Assembly: GCA_934692295.1 (NCBI GenBank)
Contig: CAKUTL010000065.1
Span: 1-7,515, forward strand
Reading direction: 5' to 3'
Length of the DNA: 7,515 bases
DNA from: an uncultured Candidatus Melainabacteria bacterium
GTDB lineage: Bacteria; Cyanobacteriota; Vampirovibrionia; Gastranaerophilales; Gastranaerophilaceae
Every line of letters begins with the position of its first letter. Position 1 is the stretch's first letter. Made by a program: the position numbers and the translations under genes. Shown here one piece after another: positions 1 to 5,589 of the stretch. The notes under the pieces are model-generated. The model had not been told where the DNA came from and made no database searches. It worked only from the letters and a program-made list of their open reading frames with translations.

Positions 1-389
1 GGTAGGCTCGTTTCTGTCAATCTGATTGTTGCACCAGAAACAAGAGCATCTATGCTTGTTGCAATTCCTAGTCCACACAGACATTTCAAGCCAATACATT
101 GAGCTTGTTCTTCTTTTTGTGCAAAAGAATCAACTATAAATTTTAAGCCTAAAGTCAAAAATATTCCAAAAACTATCCATTTGCTAAAAGGAACAATTAA
201 TTTGTACAGTGAATTCGTTCCAACATAACCTATTACTGGCATGAAACCTTGAAAAAATCCCATAACAAGTGCTAGATTGAAGGAGTTTTTAAATCGGTTA
301 TTTTTGAATATTAAACCTTGAGAAAAAGAAACAACAAAGCAATCAATTCCTAATGCTATCGCAAGTAAAATTATATCAATTAAAGTCAA
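1..389 (-). CDS. mntP: Manganese efflux pump MntP family protein (partial, C-terminus off the left edge)
   Basis: The first 129 residues of a membrane protein of the MntP (DUF204/YebN) family, which exports Mn2+ across the inner membrane; family members are about 185-190 residues, so roughly a third is missing at the left edge. Visible: a hydrophobic first helix with GIDCF (Asp16, where MntP proteins carry a conserved intramembrane Asp), MGFFQGFMPVIGY (43-55), a third helix beginning KWIVFG (70-75), a short polar loop (about 90-98), and the second-half signature GIATSIDALVSG (108-119, Asp114). No ATG fits: an in-frame TAG lies two codons upstream, so the start is TTG at 389-387, preceded by GAGG (399-396) with 6 bases between. 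The gene overlaps the end of the DUF4127 gene by 14 bases, so translation is probably coupled. The family call is firm; manganese as substrate is inferred from the family. Confidence 0.88.
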   Translation of the reverse strand, partial: MTLIDIILLAIALGIDCFVVSFSQGLIFKNNRFKNSFNLALVMGFFQGFMPVIGYVGTNSLYKLIVPFSKWIVFGIFLTLGLKFIVDSFAQKEEQAQCIGLKCLCGLGIATSIDALVSGATIRLTETSL

Positions 390-1719
390 CTTCTACCTCA
401 AATAGTCTTTCCCATGGGAATTTATAGTTTACTGCTATATTTGTATTCAAAACTTTTTCTAATGTTTTTTCAAAGTCTTTCATAAGTTCAGTTGTTTTTT
501 CAATATTAGGTTTTTCAAGCTGTTGTCTAACGTTTGCTTGGTATGCCCAATCGTCTAAAAATCTTGTGATTTGTAATTTTTTGAACGCTTTTTCATTATA
601 TTTTTTTGCAAAGAATTTTATTTTTGCTCCGCAAATTAAACTTCCAAGAGAATTTGCAGAGGTGTTCCAAGCTGAAAATCCATAGAAATTCTCGTCATTG
701 ATTTTGTTTTTAAATAATTCTTTTACGAAGTTATTATCTGCCCCATTTGCAAATCTTACATCTGCAATCATATATGGCTTGTTAGGAGTGGTGAAAGTTT
801 TTGAAAAACTTTCTGTTCCGACTTTCATAACAATTTCACCTTGATTATTTTTGAAATTATTGATGTATAAAATTATGTCTGCATTTTCTTCATCTGTTGC
901 TTTACAACCAGCAAGTTCAATTTGCCCAAGAACACTTTTTTCTATTGAAACATCTTCGTAGTTTGAGATTAAATCTTTGCATTCCGGTTCTAAAAATTTT
1001 GGACAAATTTTAATTTCTCCTTGAATTGCACGAGAAAGTAAGCTCAAAGGAATTTCATCTGCTCCAGTTTTTGTGTATGCTCCCATTTTTTCTAACACTT
1101 GTGCTTCTTGAACATTAAACCCGTATTCTGCACAATCATCTTTTGAGAAAATTAAAGTTTCAAACAGCCCTTCTTTTTGCCATTGAAGATAGATTTTATT
1201 AATTTCAAAATTTCTTCTGCGAGTTTCAATATAATCATCTAAAATTTCAGAAGGAATTAAATTTGTTATACAACTTTCTCGATTACCTTCGTGGGTGTGA
1301 TATGAATATGCAAAAATCTTTTTGCCCCATTTTGACCAGTACTCTTTTTCCTCTTCGTTGTAATTGTTATTTGAAATTCTCATAATGCTTGAAAAAGCAT
1401 ATATTTTAGCATCTTTCCCTTCTAAGATTTCTTTAAGAGTTTCGATTCGTTCTTTTATTTGTTCAAATGTTTCTGGACATCTTCTTGATGGAATTAAACC
1501 TCCGTATGCAAGAGTGTCTAAGGATAAAATAATCGCATCTAATTTTGGCAAAGTAATTAACCATTCAAAAAGGTGGTCAATATCTGCCTCTTGTTTTAAT
1601 CCTCCAAGATATTTTCTATCTGGAATATAAAATTCTATACTCTCATCAATCTCTGCTAACAACTTTGGAAGTGTGTAGCATACAGGTCTATTGTCAATTG
1701 GTACAAATGCAAGTTTCAT
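376..1719 (-). CDS. DUF4127 family protein, function unknown
   Basis: A 447-residue protein recognised as DUF4127 from its spread-out conserved blocks: VPIDNRP (6-12), LDTLAYGGLIPSR (67-79), SSIMRIS (110-116), GADEIPLSLLSR (219-230), DVRFANGAD (320-328), AWNTSANSLG (350-359), the R..DDWAYQANVR block (386-398) and PWERLFEVEV (435-444). No signal peptide or membrane helix is evident, so it is predicted cytoplasmic. The reaction is unknown; many conserved polar residues (D, R, N, H) suggest an enzyme, but that is inference. It is slightly shorter than the roughly 500 residues I recall for the family. The ATG at 1719-1717 opens directly on the conserved VPIDNRP block, and no Shine-Dalgarno precedes it; the predicted transcript starts at or beside this ATG. 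It overlaps the TTG-started mntP gene downstream, suggesting a shared operon and possibly a metal-related role. Confidence 0.9.
   Translation of the reverse strand: MKLAFVPIDNRPVCYTLPKLLAEIDESIEFYIPDRKYLGGLKQEADIDHLFEWLITLPKLDAIILSLDTLAYGGLIPSRRCPETFEQIKERIETLKEILEGKDAKIYAFSSIMRISNNNYNEEEKEYWSKWGKKIFAYSYHTHEGNRESCITNLIPSEILDDYIETRRRNFEINKIYLQWQKEGLFETLIFSKDDCAEYGFNVQEAQVLEKMGAYTKTGADEIPLSLLSRAIQGEIKICPKFLEPECKDLISNYEDVSIEKSVLGQIELAGCKATDEENADIILYINNFKNNQGEIVMKVGTESFSKTFTTPNKPYMIADVRFANGADNNFVKELFKNKINDENFYGFSAWNTSANSLGSLICGAKIKFFAKKYNEKAFKKLQITRFLDDWAYQANVRQQLEKPNIEKTTELMKDFEKTLEKVLNTNIAVNYKFPWERLFEVEVDFN
396..399 (-). promoter_or_regulatory. Shine-Dalgarno site that fixes the TTG start of mntP
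   Basis: GAGG on the minus strand lies inside the last codons of the DUF4127 gene, 6 bases before the TTG at 389-387. Because an in-frame stop lies between this site and any earlier start, it supports TTG initiation and coupling to the upstream gene. Confidence 0.6.
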
Positions 1720-1725
1720 ATTTTA

Positions 1726-1754
1726 ATTGTATGCTAAAATATATGATGTGTAAA
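1726..1754 (-). promoter_or_regulatory. Sigma70-type promoter for DUF4127-mntP
   Basis: On the minus strand TTTACA (1754-1749, 5/6 to consensus) is followed by exactly 17 bases and TACAAT (1731-1726, 5/6). Initiation 6-8 bases beyond the -10 box falls at about 1720-1718, on the ATG at 1719, so the mRNA would have essentially no leader. This fits the missing Shine-Dalgarno. The inter-gene gap is so short that this promoter interleaves with the ubiE start region. Confidence 0.6.
1732..1740 (+). promoter_or_regulatory. Possible extended -10 promoter for the ubiE-type gene
   Basis: TGCTAAAAT is an extended -10 (TGn plus TAAAAT, 5/6 to TATAAT) with no good -35 box. Initiation would fall near 1747, giving a leader of about 19 bases that contains the GGAGA site before the ATG at 1766. 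TAAAAT (1735-1740) forms an inverted repeat with ATTTTA (1720-1725), so the divergent control region is partly symmetric. AT-rich chance match is possible. Confidence 0.35.
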
Positions 1755-1755
1755 T

Positions 1756-1760
1756 GGAGA
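1756..1760 (+). promoter_or_regulatory. Shine-Dalgarno site selecting ATG 1766 for the ubiE-type gene
   Basis: GGAGA lies 5 bases before ATG 1766 and overlaps the upstream ATG (1754-1756), so it can serve only the second ATG. It decides the start in favour of a protein beginning MTCDKS. Confidence 0.6.
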
Positions 1761-1765
1761 AAATC

Positions 1766-2440
1766 ATGACTTGCGACAAAAGTACAGAACGAATTCAAAA
1801 AATGTTTGATGAAATTTCTAAATATTATGACAAAATGAATAATATTATTTCTTTGGGTTGCCACTATATTATAAAATTTTTGGCAATAAGAAAGTTAGAC
1901 CTAAAACCTCGTTCAATGGTTTTGGATTTGTGCTGCGGTACGGGCGATTTTACTCAAATTATTTCAAAGTTTTATCCAAGAACAAAAGTTATAGGTCTGG
2001 ATATTTCAGAAGAAATGTTGAAACTTGCAAAATCTAAAAATCCTATCGGTGTTTTTATGAAAGGTGATTGTACAAGTTTGCCATTTGAAAATGCTGAATT
2101 TGATTATGTAACAATGGGTTTTGGATTGCGAAATATTGAAGATAGGAAAAAAGCTCTTTCTGAAATTTATCGAGTGTTAGATAATGGTGGAAAATTTTTA
2201 CAATTGGATTTTGGTAAGCATAATTTTATCAGTAGAATTTTTGATTTTATTGTTCCTTTGTTTGCAAAAATTACCGGTGCAAATGAAAACCATTATGAAT
2301 ATCTGATAAATTCAAAAAATGAATTTCCCGAACCTGATAACTTGATTAGGGAATTTGAAGATGCTGGGTTTAAATATGTAACCAGATGCGATTATTTATT
2401 TGGTGCAATTTCAATGCAAATTATGGAAAAAAGATACTAA
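1766..2440 (+). CDS. ubiE: UbiE/MenG-type quinone C-methyltransferase
   Basis: A class I SAM-dependent methyltransferase of 224 residues, the normal size for UbiE/MenG, which adds the ring methyl group in the late steps of menaquinone (or ubiquinone) synthesis in the cytoplasm. Seen: the N-terminal family signature YDKMNNIISLG (21-31), SAM motif I VLDLCCGTGDF (52-62), the acidic residue of motif II in GLDIS (77-81), the hallmark GFGLRNIED (118-126) followed by RVLDNGGKF, and a C-terminal FPEPDNL..AGF block. I start at ATG 1766, which has GGAGA at 1756-1760 with 5-6 bases between; an earlier in-frame ATG at 1754 has no ribosome site and lies close to the likely transcription start. The last 4 bases overlap the end of the oppositely oriented dehydrogenase gene. 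No other quinone-pathway gene is in the window, so the exact substrate is unproven; menaquinone is the more likely. Confidence 0.87.
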   Translation: MTCDKSTERIQKMFDEISKYYDKMNNIISLGCHYIIKFLAIRKLDLKPRSMVLDLCCGTGDFTQIISKFYPRTKVIGLDISEEMLKLAKSKNPIGVFMKGDCTSLPFENAEFDYVTMGFGLRNIEDRKKALSEIYRVLDNGGKFLQLDFGKHNFISRIFDFIVPLFAKITGANENHYEYLINSKNEFPEPDNLIREFEDAGFKYVTRCDYLFGAISMQIMEKRY

Positions 2441-3459
2441 ATTATTCTGTATTTATGACCTCCGCTTACAAAATCTTTTAACCCGTCAAAAGTTTTTTCT
2501 AGGATATATTCAACGGATTCTTGTGTTTCGTAAGACATATGTGGTGTAATTAAAACGTTAGAATAAGAATTCAGTTCCATTACGACATTTGATTCTTCCA
2601 AACATTGCAAGGTTGTTCGTTCGATTTTCTTGACATCTTCAAGACAATCTGAATCGACACATGCAACAACATCAAGTCCTACTCCTTGAAGTTTGCCATT
2701 TTTTACATATTTGAGAAGAGCATCAAGATTAACAAGTTCTCCTCTTGAAACATTTATAAAATATGAATTATTTTTCATCTTTTTGAATTCATTTCTGGAC
2801 ATTATATGATAAGTGTCTTTGTTATATGGGAGGTGAAGAGATACAATATCTGAATTTCTTAAAAGTTCGTCCATTTCAACATATTTTACAATGTATTTTT
2901 CTTTTAATTCTTCTTTAGGATTGATGTCGTAGGCTAAAATGTTCATATCAAATGCGTGTGCAATTTTGCATACACTTGCTCCGATTGCTCCTGTACCAAT
3001 AATACCAAGCGTTAAATTTGCCAAATTCCTTCCTGTAAAGTTATCCTGAAGGCAAGTAGAATTTTTTACGGCTAAAATTGCAGGAAATAGTTGTCTAACT
3101 AGAGCTAAAATTAGAGTGAAAGTGAATTGTGCAACAGAATTGTTTCCGTATTTTTCAACATTAATTATTGCAATGTTTTTATTTATACATGGTTTGAAAT
3201 CTATGTGTTCACAATCTGTTGAGCGAGTAGAAACAATTCGTAAATTTTTAAATTTTTCAATAACTTTTTCTGTGATTTCAGATGTTGTAAATACGCTGAT
3301 TATCATAGCATTTTCTAAATCTTCTTTAGAAATATTTTCAACTGTTTTTTCGTTTAAACTTTCTTGGAAAAATTTTATTTCATAGTTTTCAAATTTATTT
3401 TCGTTAAAGAAATTTTTTTCTGCTTCTCTCAAGTCAAAAATTAGCATTTTGCAAGCCAT
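2437..3459 (-). CDS. D-isomer-specific 2-hydroxyacid dehydrogenase, D-lactate dehydrogenase-like
   Basis: A 340-residue NAD-dependent oxidoreductase of the D-2-hydroxyacid dehydrogenase family, which interconverts 2-keto acids and D-2-hydroxy acids in the cytoplasm. Seen: NNSVAQFTFTLILAL (106-120) leading into the nucleotide domain; GTGAIG (155-160) of the Rossmann fold, with Asp178 ending the second strand, which favours NAD over NADP; the catalytic Arg239 in INVSRGE; and the catalytic His307 in LITPHMSYET. The block that normally supplies the catalytic Glu reads GLDVVACVDSD (261-271), with Val268 at the expected Glu position. The stretch of about 35 residues between this block and TPH resembles the D-lactate dehydrogenase branch rather than PGDH or glyoxylate reductase. 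Start ATG 3459 has AAGGAGAA upstream (GGAG at 3470-3467, 7 bases away). Substrate is not assignable; activity may be altered. It converges on the ubiE-type gene with a 4-base overlap. Confidence 0.85.
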   Translation of the reverse strand: MACKMLIFDLREAEKNFFNENKFENYEIKFFQESLNEKTVENISKEDLENAMIISVFTTSEITEKVIEKFKNLRIVSTRSTDCEHIDFKPCINKNIAIINVEKYGNNSVAQFTFTLILALVRQLFPAILAVKNSTCLQDNFTGRNLANLTLGIIGTGAIGASVCKIAHAFDMNILAYDINPKEELKEKYIVKYVEMDELLRNSDIVSLHLPYNKDTYHIMSRNEFKKMKNNSYFINVSRGELVNLDALLKYVKNGKLQGVGLDVVACVDSDCLEDVKKIERTTLQCLEESNVVMELNSYSNVLITPHMSYETQESVEYILEKTFDGLKDFVSGGHKYRII

Positions 3460-3527
3460 AAGTTTTCTCCTTTTTTAGTAATTATTTAAAATAAATAAGA
3501 AAATTCTATTGTCTAAAAGTTTAAGAG

Positions 3528-3541
3528 AAAATAGCTATTTT
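3528..3541. repeat. Perfect 14-bp palindrome upstream of the dehydrogenase gene
   Basis: AAAATAGCTATTTT reads the same on both strands and lies 69-82 bases upstream of the dehydrogenase ATG, inside AT-rich DNA where no convincing promoter boxes could be placed. It may be an operator for a dimeric regulator, but chance is not excluded given the composition. Confidence 0.4.
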
Positions 3542-3597
3542 AGGTAATGAAAAACTTTCAAAAAATCGATATTTTATAAGAAAGAAAAACACAATTT

Positions 3598-3755
3598 TCT
3601 ATCCGATAGCCGAGTCTTCCCGCGACTCGAAGCGGGCATGCAAAAATGCGGCAGGATATGGGACGGTTGTCTGGCATGTTTGCATGGACTGTCAGGATAA
3701 CAACCGATAAAAAAGGGACTGGTAACTATTTTGGAAACCTGTCCCTTCTATTTTG
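3598..3755 (+). ncRNA. Putative structured small RNA of unrecognised family
   Basis: No protein gene lies in 3460-3841. Within it, 3601-3706 is about 55% GC by hand count, whereas the 100 bases at 3481-3580 are about 17% GC. Predicted helices: an outer TATCC/GGATA pairing (3600-3604 with 3654-3658) plus GCC/GGC (3609-3611 with 3650-3652), enclosing a hairpin GAGTC/GACTC (3612-3616 with 3624-3628). The 7-base loop of that hairpin contains CCCGC (3619-3623), which can pair with GCGGG (3632-3636) as a pseudoknot or as an alternative hairpin. There is a small GCAT/ATGC hairpin (3636-3639 with 3646-3649). A strong second hairpin is CGGTTGT/ACAACCG (3664-3670 with 3700-3706), continued by CTGGCA/TGTCAG. 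A terminator-like hairpin ends the unit. The second hairpin needs one G-U pair that becomes a C-A mismatch on the other strand, favouring the plus strand. Ends are approximate; TATAAG (3575-3580) is a weak candidate -10. It lacks the hallmarks of tRNA, 5S, SRP RNA, tmRNA and RNase P RNA. Confidence 0.5.
3713..3755 (+). terminator. Intrinsic terminator, probably bidirectional, ending the putative RNA
   Basis: AAGGGAC (3713-3719) pairs with GTCCCTT (3741-3747); after a T-T mismatch the stem continues as GGT/ACC (3721-3723 with 3737-3739). On the plus strand the stem is followed by a loose U-rich tail (CTATTTTG). On the minus strand the same hairpin is followed by six T (3714-3709), a better tail, so it can also stop leftward transcription. 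It separates the structured RNA from the grpE promoters. Confidence 0.65.
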
Positions 3756-3781
3756 AATTATTAAAAAAAAATAAATTTCCC

Positions 3782-3809
3782 TTGTGAAATCACATTGATA
3801 CTCTATAAT
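3782..3809 (+). promoter_or_regulatory. Upstream grpE promoter
   Basis: TTGTGA (3782-3787, 4/6) is followed by 16 bases and a perfect TATAAT (3804-3809). Initiation would be near 3816, about 26 bases before the grpE ATG. It overlaps the second promoter by half its length. Confidence 0.5.
3783..3794. promoter_or_regulatory. Operator-like inverted repeat at the grpE promoters
   Basis: TGTGA-AA-TCACA is a perfect 5+5 inverted repeat with a 2-base spacer. It overlaps the -35 region of the upstream grpE promoter and abuts the -35 box of the downstream one, where a bound repressor could block both. It is not the HrcA/CIRCE element, and the spacer is too short for a CRP site. Confidence 0.4.
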
Positions 3810-3822
3810 ATATGTATATAAT
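3795..3822 (+). promoter_or_regulatory. Main grpE operon promoter
   Basis: TTGATA (3795-3800, 5/6) is followed by 16 bases and a perfect TATAAT (3817-3822). Initiation near 3829 gives a very short leader that begins almost on the AAGGGG ribosome site (3829-3834). This is the best sigma70-type promoter in the window; no sigma32-type CCCCAT box is seen. Confidence 0.7.
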
Positions 3823-3841
3823 ATTATGAAGGGGAAAAGCT

Positions 3842-4417
3842 ATGACAGATAAAAGTTCTAATCCGTTCAAAAACGAAGATATAGTTAAAGACGAAAAAAC
3901 TACAGAAGCTAAAGAAACAGAAACTCCTGTAGAAGAAGAGTCAAAAGAAGAAGAAACAAAATCAGAAGATAATAAAAAGTTGCAAGAGGCTTATGACAAA
4001 TTAAATCAACAGTACATCAGACTTGCAGCAGATTTTGATAATTACAGAAAACGTCAAGAACAAGAACGTGAAAATCTTGTAAAATACGGTACAGAAACTG
4101 CCCTTAAAAAAATGCTTGAAGTTTTAGACAACTTTGAACGTGGACAAAAGGCACTTGAAGGTGTTGAAGATAGTGAAAAGGTTAAAGAATGTTTTCAACT
4201 TGTTCACAAGCAAGTATGGGATACTTTGTCTAAATTAGGTTTGGAAGAAATCAAGGCTGTTGGCGAAGAATTTGATCCTAATTTCCACGAAGCTGTAATG
4301 CAAACCCCAACAACTGAACACCCTGAACATACAGTAATCAATGAACTCCAAAAAGGTTACAAAGTTGGGGATAAAATCTTGCGTCCAACATTAGTTAACG
4401 TTGCAACTCAAGGTTAA
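3842..4417 (+). CDS. grpE: GrpE, nucleotide exchange factor of the DnaK chaperone
   Basis: A 191-residue cytoplasmic protein that works as a dimer to release ADP from DnaK and so drives its folding cycle. Order of parts: an acidic, Glu/Lys-rich, probably disordered N-terminus (1-45); a long coiled-coil helix (about 46-100) carrying LAADFDNYRKR (61-71); the helical bundle; FDPNFHEAV (144-152); and the C-terminal beta domain with the family signature INELQKGYKVGDKILRPTL (166-184). Length is normal. ATG 3842 has AAGGGG at 3829-3834 with 7 bases between; the earlier ATG at 3826 is out of frame. It is the first gene of the rightward operon, 45 bases before dnaJ. In many bacteria dnaK lies between grpE and dnaJ; here it does not. 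Confidence 0.97.
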   Translation: MTDKSSNPFKNEDIVKDEKTTEAKETETPVEEESKEEETKSEDNKKLQEAYDKLNQQYIRLAADFDNYRKRQEQERENLVKYGTETALKKMLEVLDNFERGQKALEGVEDSEKVKECFQLVHKQVWDTLSKLGLEEIKAVGEEFDPNFHEAVMQTPTTEHPEHTVINELQKGYKVGDKILRPTLVNVATQG

Positions 4418-4462
4418 AATTTTACAGATTTGAGGACTAGAAGGAAGTATTAAAAAAGAACA

Positions 4463-5587
4463 ATGGCAGATTATTATGAGATATTAGGTGTTGCCAAAGA
4501 AGCAACTAAAGAAGAAATAAAGTCGGCTTTTCGTAGAAAAGCCAGAGAGTTACACCCAGATGTTAACAAAGCTCCGGATGCAGAAGAAAAATTTAAAGAA
4601 TTAGGCAAGGCTTATGAAACTTTGTCTGATGAAAATAAACGTGCAACTTATGACCGCTATGGCGAAGATGGTTTGAAAAACGCAGGTTTTGATACAAATG
4701 GACCTTTCGCTGGTGGATTTGGTGATATAAACGATATTTTTGAATCATTCTTTGGCGGATTTGGAGGTTTTGGATTTGGCGGCGGTGTTGACCCTAATGC
4801 TCCTCAACGTGGTGATGATTTAAGATATGATATAAAATTAAAATTCGAAGAAGCTGTTTTCGGTTGCAATAAAGAAATCAAATTTGACCACCTTGAGCTT
4901 TGTCCTGATTGTAACGGAACCGGTGCTGAAAAAGGTAGTGCGAAGAAAACATGTCCTCAATGTAATGGTTCTGGACAAGTTAAAACAGTTACAAGAACTC
5001 CTCTTGGTAATTTTGCACAAGTTACTGTTTGTCCGCATTGTCATGGTTCTGGGCAAGTAATTGACAAGCCTTGCAAAACTTGTAACGGTCACGGTCAATT
5101 AAATAAAGAAAAGAAAATTGAGATAAAAATTCCAGCTGGTGTTGACAATATGTCTAAAATCCGTGTTTCTGGCGGAGGTGATTGTGGCACAAATGGAGGG
5201 CCTAACGGAGATTTATTTGTAGTTGTCCGTGTAGAATCATCTGATTATTACAAACGTGATGGTATAAATGTATTTTCTGAGCTTGAAATTTCTCCAGCTC
5301 AAGCAGTTGTTGGTGATAATGTTACAATCAAGACTCTTGATGGAGAAAAGACAATTCAAATTCCTGCTGGAGCTCAACACGGAAATATCGTGAAAATTAA
5401 AGGAGCAGGAGTTCCAATTATTACAAGACCTTCACAAAGAGGCGATCATATTGTAGTATTAAAAGTGAAAGTTCCTACTCGTTTGAATGAAGAAGAAAAG
5501 ATGCTTTATCAAAAGTTGTATGAAATTCAAACAGGAAAGAAACCTCAAAAATCTATTATGTCCAAAGTAAAGGGAGTTTTTAAATAA
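4463..5587 (+). CDS. dnaJ: DnaJ, type A Hsp40 co-chaperone
   Basis: A full-length 374-residue DnaJ, which delivers unfolded clients to DnaK and stimulates its ATPase in the cytoplasm. Seen: a J domain (1-70) starting MADYYEILGV with the essential HPD at 31-33; a Gly/Phe-rich linker (about 75-108); a zinc domain with all four CxxCxGxG repeats (CPDCNGTG 147-154, CPQCNGSG 164-171, CPHCHGSG 190-197, CKTCNGHG 204-211), so two zinc ions can be bound; and the C-terminal substrate-binding domains (about 215-340). An in-frame TAA at 4451 leaves ATG 4463 as the only sensible start. The ribosome site is odd: the clear AAGGAAG lies at 4441-4447, about 15 bases away, and only AAGAA is nearer. The next gene begins 2 bases after the stop. 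Confidence 0.98.
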   Translation: MADYYEILGVAKEATKEEIKSAFRRKARELHPDVNKAPDAEEKFKELGKAYETLSDENKRATYDRYGEDGLKNAGFDTNGPFAGGFGDINDIFESFFGGFGGFGFGGGVDPNAPQRGDDLRYDIKLKFEEAVFGCNKEIKFDHLELCPDCNGTGAEKGSAKKTCPQCNGSGQVKTVTRTPLGNFAQVTVCPHCHGSGQVIDKPCKTCNGHGQLNKEKKIEIKIPAGVDNMSKIRVSGGGDCGTNGGPNGDLFVVVRVESSDYYKRDGINVFSELEISPAQAVVGDNVTIKTLDGEKTIQIPAGAQHGNIVKIKGAGVPIITRPSQRGDHIVVLKVKVPTRLNEEEKMLYQKLYEIQTGKKPQKSIMSKVKGVFK

Positions 5588-5589
5588 CC

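Noticed and set aside
1364..1630. Plus-strand open frame opposite the DUF4127 gene
   Set aside because: Shadow of a well-supported gene; no family motif, ribosome site or start context.
1754..1765. Upstream ATG for the ubiE-type gene, adding four residues
   Set aside because: It has no ribosome site, would lie within a few bases of the likely transcription start, and the GGAGA site overlaps it and serves ATG 1766.
3116..3385. Plus-strand open frame opposite the dehydrogenase gene
   Set aside because: Shadow frame over a conserved protein, with no independent support.
3610..3640. tRNA-like look: 7-base loop TTCCCGC on a 6-bp stem (plus strand) and TTCGAGTC loop on the minus strand
   Set aside because: No acceptor stem, D arm and T arm can be assembled around either hairpin, and the T-loop-like sequence lacks the closing G53-C61 arrangement.
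3664..3706. Integron attC-like or guanidine-III-like hairpin
   Set aside because: The 7-bp arms do not carry the attC core sites and no integrase is present; similarity to the guanidine-III core is limited to a few bases.
3709..3747. T-box or SAM riboswitch resemblance (AGGGACTGG, GTCCCTT)
   Set aside because: The T-box core AGGGTGGNACCGCG and the SAM-I core are absent, and the downstream gene is grpE, not an amino-acid gene. Only the short hairpin sequence is shared.
3726..3755. Direct repeat CTATTTTG (3726-3733 and 3748-3755)
   Set aside because: Eight bases in AT-rich DNA; one copy is the terminator loop and the other its tail, with no sign of an insertion target duplication.
4838..5098. 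Minus-strand open frame opposite dnaJ
   Set aside because: Its Thr/Arg-rich sequence is the complement of the zinc-domain coding region; not a real gene.
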